DNA of 64,000 nt from Williamsia sp. (GCA_015069695.1 JADCRZ010000007.1:173509-237508), one strand, 5' to 3'; counted from the first letter of the stretch, positions 27,620 to 38,276 are shown. The notes: a model not told the origin generated them from the letters alone. Made by a program: numbers and translations.

Positions 27620-29263
27620 CTACTTCGGGTTTTTCACCGGTGCGCTGCCGGAGGCAGGCGTATTGTAGGCCAATTCTGTATCTGGCACATCCCAGTAGTC
27701 GAGATAGTTATACTCGATGGTAGCATTGGTGTTTACGGCACCGGATGTGGGGGCTACCAGTACAACACCTTTTCTGCCGCCGCCTTCTGAGAGCGGATTG
27801 ATAATTCCAAAACGGCGCGCATCGTAAAAAGACAATCCGATAAACGGCAAGGCCACCCTTCTTTCTCTTCTGAGTTCTTCCTTTGCCTGCAGGAGGGTTA
27901 AACCAGCACCACTTACTGCAGCCAATCCGGCACCCTGGTAGGCCCGCACCGCATCAATGCGCGCCAGACCCGTCTCTACCTGGTTGGTGTTGATCAGGGC
28001 CTCTGCCTTCATCAGCTCATTTTCTTCGTACTGTCCGGCCAGGAAAAGCTCTTGTCCGCCTACGGCTGTATTCGAATATACAACCACGTTGGAAAATCCT
28101 GCGCCACCATCGATGAGTGTATACCGGGTATTAAACGAATTACCACGGTCACTGTTGCCAATCCAGGCAGCTGTTTGTTTGATGTTGTTGGCAAAGCGTT
28201 TGTCGCCGGTTTTAAATTCCATTACAAAACGTTCACTGAGCTTGTAGGTATTGATGCCGGCTGTGGTGCCCTGCGTACGAGCAGCCACTGTTCCGTTGCT
28301 GGCTGCCAGGAAATCACCAGTAGCATTGGAGCGGCCGGTAAAAACTTTGTCCGTTGACAGAATACCATTGTTGGTAAGCGCCAGGATCTCATTCCACTGA
28401 GCGGCCGTCATGGAAGCCGCCGGTGTATTCACCAGGATATTGCGGGCCTTCAGGGTGTTGATGCAATGCTTCCACATATCCGTTGTGAGCACACCGCCTT
28501 TGCCGACCTGGTTAAAGCTGGGGATGATCTTCGCAAGTATTTCATTGTAGCCGGTTACAGAAGTTATGCTCGAGAGTGCTGCTGCAGCTTTGTCCAGGTT
28601 ATTGTTTGATTCTGCAATAACCTGCTCTTTCGAAACGTAAGTAGGATTGGTAGTGCGTGAAGTATTTTCAATCAACCCTGCATAATAAAGAGAGCCGACG
28701 CGGGCATAGGCAAATCCTTTCCAGTAATAAGCCCAGGCCTGTACCGTTGCTTTTTTTGCAGCCGCATCACTGGCAAAAGGAACGCTCTCTACAATCTCCA
28801 GTACCGCATTGCAGGCATTGATCATATTGTACATAAAACCCCACTCATAATAAACCGGGTTATTGCCCTGGTTGGCATTGGTGTTTACCAGTCTGAGCAT
28901 GGCTTTCTGCGTATTGGGGGAATTCGGATTGAGAACGGTTGTGCCATTGTCGAGGATCACTTTATCCGGTGTGCTTAACTGGTTGATGTAACCGTTGGCA
29001 GCTTCTGCCTGTACCACATCCGCCATCATTTCATGAAAGCCAATTGCACCCGACCAGAATAATCCAAATATACCATCCCCTAATTTTAAGTTGCGAAATC
29101 CGTTCACATAAATCCCGCCTTGGGCCAGTGAAACAATGCCTGATTCTGTACGGGCATTATCGGGCGTCGGCAAATTGGGGTTTTTTACGTCGAGCTGTTT
29201 TTTACACGCAACAATTGTGCACAGCATCGCACAAGCCAGTATATAAATATTGATTTGCTTCAT
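27620..29263 (-). CDS. SusD/RagB-family outer-membrane lipoprotein
   Basis: A 547-residue surface lipoprotein that caps a SusC-type transporter and captures its substrate. The lipoprotein signal ends VACKKQ with Cys20 as the anchor. The N-terminal TPR-like helices (SGIVSLAQGGIYVNGF, INACNAVLEIVESVPF, WAYYWKGFAYARVG) and the C-terminal LKEELRRERRVALPFIG-type segment (here AKEELRRERR...FIGLSFYDARRFG) are typical of the family. It follows the SusC-type gene by 20 bp in the same operon. The ligand cannot be read from sequence; the neighbouring secreted peptidase hints at peptides. Confidence 0.93.
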   Translation of the reverse strand: MKQINIYILACAMLCTIVACKKQLDVKNPNLPTPDNARTESGIVSLAQGGIYVNGFRNLKLGDGIFGLFWSGAIGFHEMMADVVQAEAANGYINQLSTPDKVILDNGTTVLNPNSPNTQKAMLRLVNTNANQGNNPVYYEWGFMYNMINACNAVLEIVESVPFASDAAAKKATVQAWAYYWKGFAYARVGSLYYAGLIENTSRTTNPTYVSKEQVIAESNNNLDKAAAALSSITSVTGYNEILAKIIPSFNQVGKGGVLTTDMWKHCINTLKARNILVNTPAASMTAAQWNEILALTNNGILSTDKVFTGRSNATGDFLAASNGTVAARTQGTTAGINTYKLSERFVMEFKTGDKRFANNIKQTAAWIGNSDRGNSFNTRYTLIDGGAGFSNVVVYSNTAVGGQELFLAGQYEENELMKAEALINTNQVETGLARIDAVRAYQGAGLAAVSGAGLTLLQAKEELRRERRVALPFIGLSFYDARRFGIINPLSEGGGRKGVVLVAPTSGAVNTNATIEYNYLDYWDVPDTELAYNTPASGSAPVKNPK

Positions 29264-29283
29264 AATTTGTTTTTGAGGGTGGT

Positions 29284-32200
29284 TTAAAATCCGAGGTTCA
29301 ATCCGACCTGGTAGGTTTTGATATTGGGAATGGTGTTGTGGTCAACGCCTCTGTCCCAGGCAGAGTTCACCGTACCGGAACTGATCTCGGGATCCATGCC
29401 GCTGTACTTGGTAAAGGTGACCAGGTTGCGGCCTGATAATACAAGCTGCAATCTTTGAAAGGCAGGAAGCTTTATAACCTGTGCAATATCAAATGCGACG
29501 GAAAGATTTCTCAACCGCATGAAGGAGGCGTCTTCATAAAAATAATTCTTGGTTCCGTTGGCTGACACCTGCGCATATACACCCCTGTAAAAAGCAGTGT
29601 AAGCACCTGTATGTCCGTCAATGGTAATCGGATCTGCGTAATCGCCGTGGATGCCATCGCGGTACATCCATTCCTTGGTTTGGTTGTACAGGCGGTTGCC
29701 GCTGAGCCAATCCCACTGCATGGAAACGCTGAGCGCATTTTTAAAGCTGAAATCGTTGATAAACGACATCAGGAAGGCAGGGTTGGGATCACCGAGCGGG
29801 TATTGCTTGGAAGTTACATAGGGCTGGCGGGTGGCCTTGTTCACCACCCAGCCGTTGCTGGCAACGGTATAGTTAGCCTGCTCAGCTTTTGAAATAAATT
29901 CAATACCGTCCGGACCTTTCTCATCCAGGTTGTGTATCATTAAATATCCAAACAGCTGGCCCACCTTATCGCCTGCTTTCAGCACATAGTTGCTGCTGCC
30001 CGCATTGGAAAGCAATACAATCTGCGAACCAATCACCGAAGTGATTTTGGAACTTTGCTTGCTGAAATTGGTGGTCAGGTTCCAGTTAAAATTCTTGGTG
30101 CCCAGCATAGCAAGGTTGAGTGAAGCCTGCACACCGCTGGAAGCCAAGCTGAAGGCATTTGACTTGACCGTTCCCAGGCCGGTAGAAGGCGCTACGTCTA
30201 CATTCCAGATAGCGTTCTTGGTAGAGCGGTTCCAGTAAGTAGCAGAGAGGTTGGCCGATTTTAGCCATTCACCATTGAGCAAATGAAAAGACAGATCGGT
30301 TCCTATCTCAAATTCTCCTGAAATTTCGACACTTAGGTCGGGGTTGGAGCTGGTGGTGGGAAAATTAAAAGCGACATTGGATCCAACGTTCCGGGTATTA
30401 AGGGTAACATACCTGTCGAAAGGCTTGGGTTGTATACCGGCTTTTCCATAGGCTGCCCTGATTTTAAATTCAGGTATTATCAGATCGATCTTTGCATTTG
30501 ACCAGAAACTCAATTCGGAAATACGCAGGTAAGCATCACCACGCGGGAATGTAAATGGCTTGGAACCTCTTCCGAAAGCAGAAGAATAGTCGCTTCTGAT
30601 GCCGCCGGAAATACCTGCAAAATCTCCGATCTCAAAGCGCTGATTGACCAAATAGCCGTACGTGATAAATGGTTCGGTGTAATCAGATTGAATCTTGTAT
30701 CCGGAAACCATCTGGCTCGCTGTATACGGCGTAAAGCTGGGAGCGTCTGCTCCGTAGGTGATATATTCTTTGTACATGTTCTTCCGGTAATCAAAGGATG
30801 CCTGTGTCGTTGTTTTAAGGGGAATGTTGATATGAAAGTCGTTGGCAAAATCGGTGCGGAAGGTAGCCGTACCTAAAAAGTTTTGAAAGGTGGTCCGGTA
30901 ACGGTAATTGTCGATTTCACCTGTCTGGTCGCGGGAAGTAGGGGTAAAATAGTTAGACCGCCATGACTTGTTATAGGCAGCATTGGCGTTGTTGTCCTGC
31001 GGCAGAATGTTTTGAACAATGTCCTGTGTCTGGTAGTTCAGTCCATACTTTGCGTCGAGCTCGATCCAGTGAAAGGGTTTGTAGTTCAGGTTGAAGTTCT
31101 GCACCACATCAATCTTTTCATTGTTGTAGTGGGTGTACTGTGTTCTGTAATTAGGGTTGGAGCTGTTTACACCAACCGCATCTCCATAGTATATACCATA
31201 GTTGCCCAAGGAATCTTTCAGGTCATAATTGGCAAAGGGACGGCTGTTATTCAGACTGTAAAAAATTGTTCTGCCTGTTTGGTCTATCTGGGTGTTTTTG
31301 GTATATACCAGTTGGTTCACGCTTCTGAAGCGCAGGTTTTTGGCAATTTCAATGCCGATATTGGACAACAGATTGGAGCGGGAATAATTACCATTTCCTT
31401 TGAAGTTGCTGTTCTGCCGGTTGTCGGAGGCCGATATATTAAAATCTACTTTTTCCCTGGCTCCGCCGATAGAAATAGAATTGTTGGTGGTATAAGCTGT
31501 TTGCAGAAACATCTTGAAGTGATCAACATACTGGAGGTTTTTGTTGTAAGGCTTGTTCTGCAGGGCTCCTGTATCCACGAGGTTGAAGGTAGGATTGGCA
31601 TACACCATATTTACCTTGTCCAGCGATAGCGGCACACCGGTACTGCTGACTACCTCGCCGTTTGCATTGGTGGTAAAGCTGTGAAAAGCTGATTTATGCA
31701 GGTTGCCTACGTTCAGAAGGGTGTTGGAAGAAACACTGGAAGAGACTTCAATCTTTATTTTGCCGGGTTTTCCTTTCTTGGAAAAAAGCTGGATAACACC
31801 ATTGGCACCCTGGGCACCGTAGATGGTGGCAGCCGCAGCGCCTTCTACCACTTCTACCCTTTCCACCCCGCTCAGATCGAGTGAGTTGAGGTCTGTAGCA
31901 GCCACTTCTATTCCATCAAGGAGGATCATCGGCTGGGTGCCTCTGTTCAGGGTATTGATTCCCCGCAGGAGAATGTTCACCCGGGCACCCGGCGAACCGT
32001 TTACGCTGCTGATCTGCGCACCGGGAATTTTACCGATCAGGGCCTGGTCCACTGAAGCGGTGGGGGCTGCGGGGAGTTTGTCTGCAGTGACAGACTCAAC
32101 CGAGATACCAAGCTTCTTTTTACTGGTAGCTACGCCAACACCCGTAACGACCACTTCACTGAGAGCACGGGTATCTGTTTCCAGAGAAACGCGGATAGAT

Positions 32201-32466
32201 TCACCAGCCCTGGCTTTTTGCGTTTTAGGGGTGTAACCTACAAAACTGTATTCGATGCTTGCATCGGGTTTGTCGGTCTTCAACAGGAAGCTGCCGTCTA
32301 TGCCGGAGCTCACGGCATTTCCGCCTTTGATTTTCACGGTAACACCCTGCAGGGGGGAGCCGTCCTTTGCATCAACTACAATACCTTTGATTTGGCTGGT
32401 TTGAGAGAAAGAAGGGTGGGTACAACAGGATATAAATATCCCGGTGAGGAATAGCAGTTTTCTCAT
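29284..32466 (-). CDS. SusC/RagA-family TonB-dependent outer-membrane transporter
   Basis: A 1060-residue beta-barrel transporter. A signal peptide at about 1-21 is followed by a carboxypeptidase-regulatory-like domain (IKGIVVDAKDGSPLQGVTVKI, about 25-100). Next come a TonB-box-like segment (SEVVVTGVG) and the plug domain with SSVNGSPGARVNILLRG, LLDGIEV and the SusC signature (ERVEVVEGAAAATIYGAQGA followed by NGVI). The rest is barrel, ending with an aromatic-rich strand (VGLNLGF). It is the first gene of the operon with the SusD-type gene and is divergent from an M16 peptidase. It should import substrates bound by its SusD partner using TonB energy. Confidence 0.95.
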   Translation of the reverse strand: MRKLLFLTGIFISCCTHPSFSQTSQIKGIVVDAKDGSPLQGVTVKIKGGNAVSSGIDGSFLLKTDKPDASIEYSFVGYTPKTQKARAGESIRVSLETDTRALSEVVVTGVGVATSKKKLGISVESVTADKLPAAPTASVDQALIGKIPGAQISSVNGSPGARVNILLRGINTLNRGTQPMILLDGIEVAATDLNSLDLSGVERVEVVEGAAAATIYGAQGANGVIQLFSKKGKPGKIKIEVSSSVSSNTLLNVGNLHKSAFHSFTTNANGEVVSSTGVPLSLDKVNMVYANPTFNLVDTGALQNKPYNKNLQYVDHFKMFLQTAYTTNNSISIGGAREKVDFNISASDNRQNSNFKGNGNYSRSNLLSNIGIEIAKNLRFRSVNQLVYTKNTQIDQTGRTIFYSLNNSRPFANYDLKDSLGNYGIYYGDAVGVNSSNPNYRTQYTHYNNEKIDVVQNFNLNYKPFHWIELDAKYGLNYQTQDIVQNILPQDNNANAAYNKSWRSNYFTPTSRDQTGEIDNYRYRTTFQNFLGTATFRTDFANDFHINIPLKTTTQASFDYRKNMYKEYITYGADAPSFTPYTASQMVSGYKIQSDYTEPFITYGYLVNQRFEIGDFAGISGGIRSDYSSAFGRGSKPFTFPRGDAYLRISELSFWSNAKIDLIIPEFKIRAAYGKAGIQPKPFDRYVTLNTRNVGSNVAFNFPTTSSNPDLSVEISGEFEIGTDLSFHLLNGEWLKSANLSATYWNRSTKNAIWNVDVAPSTGLGTVKSNAFSLASSGVQASLNLAMLGTKNFNWNLTTNFSKQSSKITSVIGSQIVLLSNAGSSNYVLKAGDKVGQLFGYLMIHNLDEKGPDGIEFISKAEQANYTVASNGWVVNKATRQPYVTSKQYPLGDPNPAFLMSFINDFSFKNALSVSMQWDWLSGNRLYNQTKEWMYRDGIHGDYADPITIDGHTGAYTAFYRGVYAQVSANGTKNYFYEDASFMRLRNLSVAFDIAQVIKLPAFQRLQLVLSGRNLVTFTKYSGMDPEISSGTVNSAWDRGVDHNTIPNIKTYQVGLNLGF

Positions 32467-32684
32467 GAAGTTTTATTTTGATTTATTATAAATACAATAA
32501 TATGATCAAAATATCTTTCAAAAAGCTGCTTGATATCAATTTTTGTATGTAAATTTTGTTTTAAAGAATGATAAACCTGTTTATTAAAGATATTTTCATA
32601 ATAAAAATTATATTATATAAATTTTACATGTTATAATTTCCGCTCATTCTTCATTACAGAATTAACCAACTACTATTCATTTAT
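32467..32684. other. Divergent promoter region between the SusC and M16 genes
   Basis: A 218-bp, very AT-rich region that must contain promoters in both directions. Near-matches to the Bacteroidota -7 box occur on both strands (for example tattattg on the minus strand), but none is exact, so no single promoter is called. Confidence 0.4.
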
Positions 32685-35540
32685 ATGCTGTTTAGAAAAT
32701 CAGGACTTCTATGCCTTTCATTCTGCTGCTTTTTCTCCCAGGCTTTTACCCAGGCCAATTTAATTGAGAAAATCACCAAAATAGGCGACGAGCTGGTCAT
32801 CCCTTACGAGAAATACCTGCTGGGCAACGGCCTTACCCTTATTATTCATGAAGACCACAGCGACCCTGTCGTGCACGTGGATGTAACATATCATGTAGGC
32901 TCCGCAAGGGAACAAATCGGCAAATCAGGCTTCGCACATTTTTTTGAGCACATGATGTTCATGGGTTCAGAGAATGCACCGGAAAAGCTGCACGACAACA
33001 TCACCATCGGCAATGGTGGAAGCAACAACGGCAGCACCAACCGCGACCGGACCAACTACTATGAAACCATTCCCAAAAATGCCCTGGAACCGGTGCTTTG
33101 GCTCGAAGCTGACCGCATGGGCTTTTTGCTCAACTCCGTTACACAGCCAAAATTCGAAGTCCAGCGCGCCACGGTAAAAAATGAACGCGGACAAAGTGTT
33201 GACAACAGCCCCTATGGACTGGTGTATGAAACCATCAACAAAAATCTCTATCCCTACGGTCATCCTTACTCGTGGGAAACCATCGGCTACCTGGAAGACC
33301 TTGACCGGAGCAATGTAGATGACCTGAAGAACTTTTTTCTTCGCTGGTACAATCCCAACAACGCCACGCTGACCATTGGCGGCGATGTAAAAGCAGCAGA
33401 AGTGGTGAAGCTGGTAGAGAAATATTTTGGTTCCATTCCGCGTGGACCTGAAGTAATACCTGTACAGGTGGAACCTGTGCGGCTGACAGCCAACCGGTAT
33501 GTTGCCTATACAGACAATTATGCCCGCCTGCCGATGCTGGGCATTGTCTTCCCTACCGTACCTGATTATCACAAAGACATGGCTGCACTTGATGCGCTGG
33601 CTGAAATTCTGGGACGGGGCAAAACTTCTGTCTTGTATCAGCAACTGGTCAAAAAGCAGCTGGCGCTGCAGGCAAGCGCTTCCAGCAACCTGTCGGAACT
33701 GGCAGGGGAGTTCAGCTTTCGCTTTTTACCCGGTCCGGGTAAATCTATTGCGGACATGGAACAATTGTTCCGGAATGCCTTAGACTCCTTTGAACAGCGC
33801 GGCGTGACAGACGAAGACCTTACAAAATTCAAAGGGCAGATTGAATCGCAAATGGTCAACCGCCTGCAAAGCGTTGCCGGCAAAGTATCTCAACTGGCCG
33901 AGTTCCAGACGTTTACCGGCAACCCGAACAAGATTGCATCTTTGCTGCAGGAATACAATGCCGTTACAAAGGAAGATGTGATGCGGGTGTACAATACGTA
34001 TATCAAGAACAAAGGCGCCGTGATCCTGAGTACAACCATCAAAACGCAGCCGGACGCCGTTGCAAAGCAAACCAATTTCAGGATCGACTCATCCCATTAC
34101 ACCGCACCTGACTACGGGTATGCCGGACTGGTATATGCCAAACACAACGATGTTTTTGACAGGACCAAGGCCCCTGCCGCTGGGCCCGTACCAGTTGTGA
34201 AAGCACCCAAAATCTGGAAAAAAGCCTTGCCCTATGGCGCCAAGCTGGCTGGAGCCGAAAACAATGAAATCCCGCTGGTGATGCTGACCCTCTCTTTCGC
34301 TGGCGGCCATCTCGCCGATGCCGGCGACCTGTCCAAAGCCGGACGGTCATACCTCTTCAGCCTGATGATGAATGAAGACACCAGGAACTATACAACAGAA
34401 CAGCTAACGACCGAACTGGACAAGTTGGGCAGCACCCTCTCTGTTTTAAGTGAGCGCGACAGGGTGTCTTTTACAATCCGCTCACTGAAAAAAAGCCTGG
34501 ATAAAACCCTTGCCCTCCTGCAGGAAAGATTGTTCAATCCACTTTTCAAACAGGAAACATTCGACAGAATAAAGAATCAAACGCTCGAAGGTTTCAAATT
34601 GCAAAAGGCCCGGCCCGTTTCAGTCGCCAGCAACGTTTTTCCCAAGCTGAATTACGGAGCTGATAATATTTTGGGCATTGATGCCGGCGGAACAGAAGAA
34701 ACGGTGCGCAACATCACCCTTGATGATGTGCGCAGCTACAAGGCCAATTATATGAGCTCACAGGGTGCGATGGTAATTGTAACAGGAGACATAAAGGAAG
34801 AAGAGCTCCTGCCCAAACTGGCATTTTTGAGCAAGCTGCCTAACAACAAGGTTACGCGCCTTGCTCCGAAAGCCCCGCAGGGTGTCGACAAAACAAAAAT
34901 TTACCTGGTAAACGTGCCCAAAGCTGCCCAAACAGAATTCCGCATCGGCTATGCCACCGGCCTGAAATACGATGCGACCGGCGATTATTACAAAGCTACG
35001 CTGACCAATTATCCGCTGGGAGAAGGTTTTACCTCCCGCTTCAACCAATACCTGCGCGAAACAAAGGGCTGGACATACGGAGCCAGAAGCGGCTTTTCGG
35101 GCAACGCCTATTCCGGTGAGTTCCAGTTCAGCTCCGGGATCAGGGCCAACGCAACAGACAGTGCCTTGCACGACGTGATGCAGGAATTTACACGCTATAC
35201 CAGTACCGGTCCGACCCAAAATGAAGTTGACTTTATGAAAAAGGCCATGGCGCAAAGGGAGGCCCTGAGCTATGAAAGCCTGTTTCAAAAAGCAAGCTTT
35301 ATCCGCCGCCTGCTGGATTACAACCTGCCGGATAATTTCATGGTAAAACAAGCAGAGATCCTGCAGAAAATGGATGCAGCCGGTATGAAAGCGATCGCTG
35401 CCAAATGGATGAACCCGCAGAAGCTCAATATTCTGCTGGTTGCTGACAAGGACCGGATCTTACCTGGCATTAAAAAATTCGGATACGACATTGTGGAGTT
35501 GAATGCCGATGGAAACGCTGTGGAAAAAAAAGCGTTTTAA
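32685..35540 (+). CDS. Secreted M16-family (pitrilysin/insulinase) zinc peptidase
   Basis: A 951-residue protease with a signal peptide (about 1-22, FCCFFSQAFTQA). The inverted zinc motif HFFEH lies at residues 85-89, with the third ligand expected in VKNERGQ near residue 165. The protein is a tandem of two M16 halves. The first is catalytic; the second, starting at about residue 505 (KKALPYGAKLAGAENNEIPLV), lacks HxxEH and serves as the structural half. R/Y motifs for substrate binding (FRIGYATGLKYDATGDYYKA, FNQYLRETKGWTYGARS) are present. It is divergent from the SusC/SusD operon, suggesting peptide processing linked to uptake. Confidence 0.93.
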   Translation: MLFRKSGLLCLSFCCFFSQAFTQANLIEKITKIGDELVIPYEKYLLGNGLTLIIHEDHSDPVVHVDVTYHVGSAREQIGKSGFAHFFEHMMFMGSENAPEKLHDNITIGNGGSNNGSTNRDRTNYYETIPKNALEPVLWLEADRMGFLLNSVTQPKFEVQRATVKNERGQSVDNSPYGLVYETINKNLYPYGHPYSWETIGYLEDLDRSNVDDLKNFFLRWYNPNNATLTIGGDVKAAEVVKLVEKYFGSIPRGPEVIPVQVEPVRLTANRYVAYTDNYARLPMLGIVFPTVPDYHKDMAALDALAEILGRGKTSVLYQQLVKKQLALQASASSNLSELAGEFSFRFLPGPGKSIADMEQLFRNALDSFEQRGVTDEDLTKFKGQIESQMVNRLQSVAGKVSQLAEFQTFTGNPNKIASLLQEYNAVTKEDVMRVYNTYIKNKGAVILSTTIKTQPDAVAKQTNFRIDSSHYTAPDYGYAGLVYAKHNDVFDRTKAPAAGPVPVVKAPKIWKKALPYGAKLAGAENNEIPLVMLTLSFAGGHLADAGDLSKAGRSYLFSLMMNEDTRNYTTEQLTTELDKLGSTLSVLSERDRVSFTIRSLKKSLDKTLALLQERLFNPLFKQETFDRIKNQTLEGFKLQKARPVSVASNVFPKLNYGADNILGIDAGGTEETVRNITLDDVRSYKANYMSSQGAMVIVTGDIKEEELLPKLAFLSKLPNNKVTRLAPKAPQGVDKTKIYLVNVPKAAQTEFRIGYATGLKYDATGDYYKATLTNYPLGEGFTSRFNQYLRETKGWTYGARSGFSGNAYSGEFQFSSGIRANATDSALHDVMQEFTRYTSTGPTQNEVDFMKKAMAQREALSYESLFQKASFIRRLLDYNLPDNFMVKQAEILQKMDAAGMKAIAAKWMNPQKLNILLVADKDRILPGIKKFGYDIVELNADGNAVEKKAF

Positions 35541-35564
35541 TTTTAGCCATCCAAGCCACCAGAC

Positions 35565-35605
35565 CCAAGCCGTTAGACGATGATGTACAGCGTCTAACGG
35601 CTTGG
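35565..35605. terminator. Perfect 15-bp hairpin between convergent genes
   Basis: Arms ccaagccgttagacg (35565-35579) and its exact complement (35591-35605) with an 11-nt loop. It lies between the M16 gene and the mutase gene, which converge, so it probably acts as a bidirectional terminator. Confidence 0.75.
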
Positions 35606-35633
35606 CGTTTACAGACCCTCGAAGCCAGCCAGT

Positions 35634-37199
35634 TTAAACAGAAGGATGGTATTCTCCCAATACCGTCCGCAGGGCATCAGAGATCTCGCCCAGGGTACAA
35701 TAGCATTCAACCGCGTTGATAACGGCCGGCATCAGGTTTTGCTGTTGCTGTACAGATTCTATAATTTGTTGCAGCGCCTGGTTGCAAGCCTCCTTGTCTC
35801 TCCTGCTGCGCAATGCCACCAGTTTCTCTGTTTGCAATTGCCTCACAGCATCATCGATCTTAAAACCGGGCGCTCTATTGCTTTCTTCATGTGTAAATCT
35901 GTTGACGCCCACGATGATCTTCTCTCCTTCCTCTACCTTTTGCTGGTAGGTATAAGCGCTCTGGGCAATTTCCTGCTGGATAAAACCCTGTTCAATCGCA
36001 GCGATGCTCCCTCCCAGCTCATCAATTTGCCGGATCAGCTGCCAGGCCTCTTCCTCCAGCGCGGCGGTTAGTGACTCCACAAAATAGCTTCCTGCCAGGG
36101 GATCTACCGTGTCTGCTGCCCCGCTTTCAAATGCAATGATCTGCTGGGTACGCAACGCAATCGCAGCAGCTTCTTCCGTAGGGAGGTTCAGGGCTTCATC
36201 ATAGCCGTTGGTGTGCAGGGATTGCGTTCCTCCCAGTACGGCAGCCAGGCTTTGCATGCTGACCCGTACGATGTTGTTGAGCGGCTGCCGGGCAGTGAGG
36301 GTACTGCCGCCGGTTTGCGCGTGAAAACGCAGCATCATGGCTTTCTGGTCAGTGGCCCCGAACTCCTTCATGATTTGCGCCCACATTTTCCTGGCTGCCC
36401 GGAACTTGGCCGCTTCTTCAAATAAATTGTTGTGGGCGTTGAAAAAAAACGAAAGACGCTTACCAAACACATCCGGGTCCAAGCCTTTTTCGAGGGCCGC
36501 TTTCACATAAGCTTTGCCGTTAGCCAGCGTAAAGGCAATTTCCTGTACAGCCGTGCAGCCTGCTTCGCGCATGTGATAACCGGAGATAGATATGGTATTC
36601 CACTTTGGCAGGTTCACACTGCACCATTCAAAAATATCAGTGATGATACGCATGGAAGGCTGGGGCGGATAGATATACGTGCCCCTGGCAGCGTATTCTT
36701 TCAGTATATCATTCTGGATCGTACCGTTTATCCTGCCCAGATCAGCCCCTTGTTTTTTGGCCAGCGCAACATAGAGGGCCAGGAGGATAAAACCGGTTGC
36801 GTTGATGGTCATGGAAGTAGAGACCCGCTCCAGGGAAATGCCGCTGAAAAGGGCTTCCATGTCTTCCAGCGAATCAATGGCCACACCCACCTTGCCCACT
36901 TCTCCCTCGGCCATGGGGTGATCGCTGTCGTACCCGATCTGGGTAGGCAGGTCAAACGCAACGCTCAGTCCGGTAACACCCTGGCTGATCAGGTAATGAT
37001 ACCGCAGGTTGCTTTCTTCGGCGGTGCTAAAGCCGGCGTACTGGCGCATGGTCCAGTGCTTGCTTCTATACCCATCCGGCTGTATGCCACGCGTAAAAGG
37101 AAACTCACCGGGCTTACCAGGATCTCCGGGCAGATCAGCTTCTGTATACAGTGTCTTGATCTCTATTGCACTGTCGGTATACTTTTTATCGGCACTCAT
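35634..37199 (-). CDS. Methylmalonyl-CoA mutase-type large subunit, without B12 domain
   Basis: About 521 residues from the ATG at 37199; a frame from 37247 would overlap the upstream gene. This is the substrate-binding TIM barrel of the acyl-CoA mutase family: [96 protein letters not shown]. The Tyr in RQYAGFS fits methylmalonyl-CoA rather than isobutyryl-CoA mutases, where I recall Phe. The protein ends before any cobalamin-binding domain (no DxHxxG), so it needs a separate small subunit, not present in this window. It would connect succinyl-CoA and propionate metabolism. Confidence 0.9.
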   Translation of the reverse strand: MSADKKYTDSAIEIKTLYTEADLPGDPGKPGEFPFTRGIQPDGYRSKHWTMRQYAGFSTAEESNLRYHYLISQGVTGLSVAFDLPTQIGYDSDHPMAEGEVGKVGVAIDSLEDMEALFSGISLERVSTSMTINATGFILLALYVALAKKQGADLGRINGTIQNDILKEYAARGTYIYPPQPSMRIITDIFEWCSVNLPKWNTISISGYHMREAGCTAVQEIAFTLANGKAYVKAALEKGLDPDVFGKRLSFFFNAHNNLFEEAAKFRAARKMWAQIMKEFGATDQKAMMLRFHAQTGGSTLTARQPLNNIVRVSMQSLAAVLGGTQSLHTNGYDEALNLPTEEAAAIALRTQQIIAFESGAADTVDPLAGSYFVESLTAALEEEAWQLIRQIDELGGSIAAIEQGFIQQEIAQSAYTYQQKVEEGEKIIVGVNRFTHEESNRAPGFKIDDAVRQLQTEKLVALRSRRDKEACNQALQQIIESVQQQQNLMPAVINAVECYCTLGEISDALRTVLGEYHPSV

Positions 37200-37237
37200 G
37201 TAAGATTGTTTAAGAAGAACAAACCCGGTTCCGTACC

Positions 37238-37750
37238 CTACATCCATTGTTTGGCCTCATAGCTCAGCGCTTCTGCTACAATGTTGTGAAGCGATGCCTG
37301 GGGGTTCTGGATCAGGACATCGAGCAGGCTTTTATTAAGCTGGGTACCGGATGCATCAGGCGGAAGAAAAGAAGCTACCTGGTTGATGATCAGCATATTT
37401 TGTTCCTTGAGGTTGCTAACAGCTTCCCAGGCTTCCTTGCTTACATAGATTTGCTGGCTGATATTGTGCTCATACTCCTGGCGGATGGTTTGCGTAAGCA
37501 GGAGCTGCATGTCCTTGGCTGTTAAATCCTGCTGACCAATGCGGCTGATCAGGTTGGGCAGGGCAATCCTTTCCGTCAACAGCACCAGCCGCTCGTAGGC
37601 CTGCAGCCGCAGGGGCAGGGCTGCTTGGTTGGGTGTATCACCCACTTTTGCCTTTGCGGCAGTCCCCTTTTTTTCACCGTATGCGTAAAAAACCAGTCCG
37701 AGGATCAGGGAAAAAATAACCGCCAGAATAATTATGACATATGTATCCAT
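37238..37750 (-). CDS. Single-pass membrane protein of unknown function upstream of the mutase
   Basis: About 170 residues from the ATG at 37750, giving a start directly before a TM helix ([25 protein letters not shown]). The longer frame from 37825 adds an unconserved leader. After the helix come a helical cytosolic domain ([24 protein letters not shown]) and acidic/amphipathic helices ending in SYEAKQWM. The '[11 protein letters not shown]' pattern recurs in Bacteroidota proteins next to mutase genes, as I recall. It probably forms an operon with the downstream mutase gene (38 bp). The function is unknown. Confidence 0.7.
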   Translation of the reverse strand: MDTYVIIILAVIFSLILGLVFYAYGEKKGTAAKAKVGDTPNQAALPLRLQAYERLVLLTERIALPNLISRIGQQDLTAKDMQLLLTQTIRQEYEHNISQQIYVSKEAWEAVSNLKEQNMLIINQVASFLPPDASGTQLNKSLLDVLIQNPQASLHNIVAEALSYEAKQWM

Positions 37751-37880
37751 ACACCGCTTTTGCAGCACAAATGTAAAGGCTCGCCACCGATCTGCTGTGA
37801 TAAAATACCGGCGGTGGTTATTCAAATTACCCGTACAGCCAGGTCATTTGTTCCCTGTTTTTTTTATATTGCATTTTTGC

Positions 37881-37888
37881 TAAATTTG
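37881..37888 (+). promoter_or_regulatory. Bacteroidota -7 box (taaatttg) for the IscA-like gene
   Basis: An exact match to TAnnTTTG, 43 bp before the ATG at 37932. The -33 region is only T-rich, without a clear TTTG at the right distance. Confidence 0.5.
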
Positions 37889-37931
37889 CAGATACGGTCC
37901 TGAACAAAGAGGATCTAAAAACAGAAGAAGA

Positions 37932-38276
37932 ATGAGTATGCAAGCAACGCAGGCCGCCCCGGTAAGCCTTACTACTCAGGCGGTTGAAGAAATAAAAAGA
38001 TTGATGGACAGTGATCCTAATTCCCGTTTACTCCGCGTAGGCGTGAAGGGAGGAGGCTGTTCAGGCATGAGCTATGTGCTGGGTTTCGATGAAAAAAAAG
38101 AAGGAGACGAAGAATTTTATATTCATGGAATTCCCTGTATCATGAACGGGGCACACGCCATTTACCTGCTCGGTATGCAAATAGACTGGCAGGATGGGCT
38201 GAATTCCAGGGGGTTTACATTCTCTAACCCCAATGCCAGCAAAACCTGCGGTTGCGGCTCTTCTTTCGCTGTTTGA
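37932..38276 (+). CDS. Iron-sulfur cluster assembly protein, IscA/ErpA/HesB type
   Basis: A 114-residue A-type carrier that passes Fe-S clusters to target proteins in the cytoplasm. The three conserved cysteines are visible: Cys43 in GGGCSGMSY, and Cys106/Cys108 in the C-terminal CGCGSSF. The length is normal. It is a single gene with its own promoter, not in an isc or suf cluster, so which family member it is (IscA, ErpA or SufA) cannot be decided here. Confidence 0.95.
   Translation: MSMQATQAAPVSLTTQAVEEIKRLMDSDPNSRLLRVGVKGGGCSGMSYVLGFDEKKEGDEEFYIHGIPCIMNGAHAIYLLGMQIDWQDGLNSRGFTFSNPNASKTCGCGSSFAV

Noticed and set aside
31012..31629. A 205-codon open frame antisense to the SusC-type gene
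   Set aside because: It lies wholly within a well-supported coding sequence on the other strand and its product has no recognisable motif. Similar long antisense frames occur at 32967-33644, 41249-41941 and 42933-43655; all were left out.
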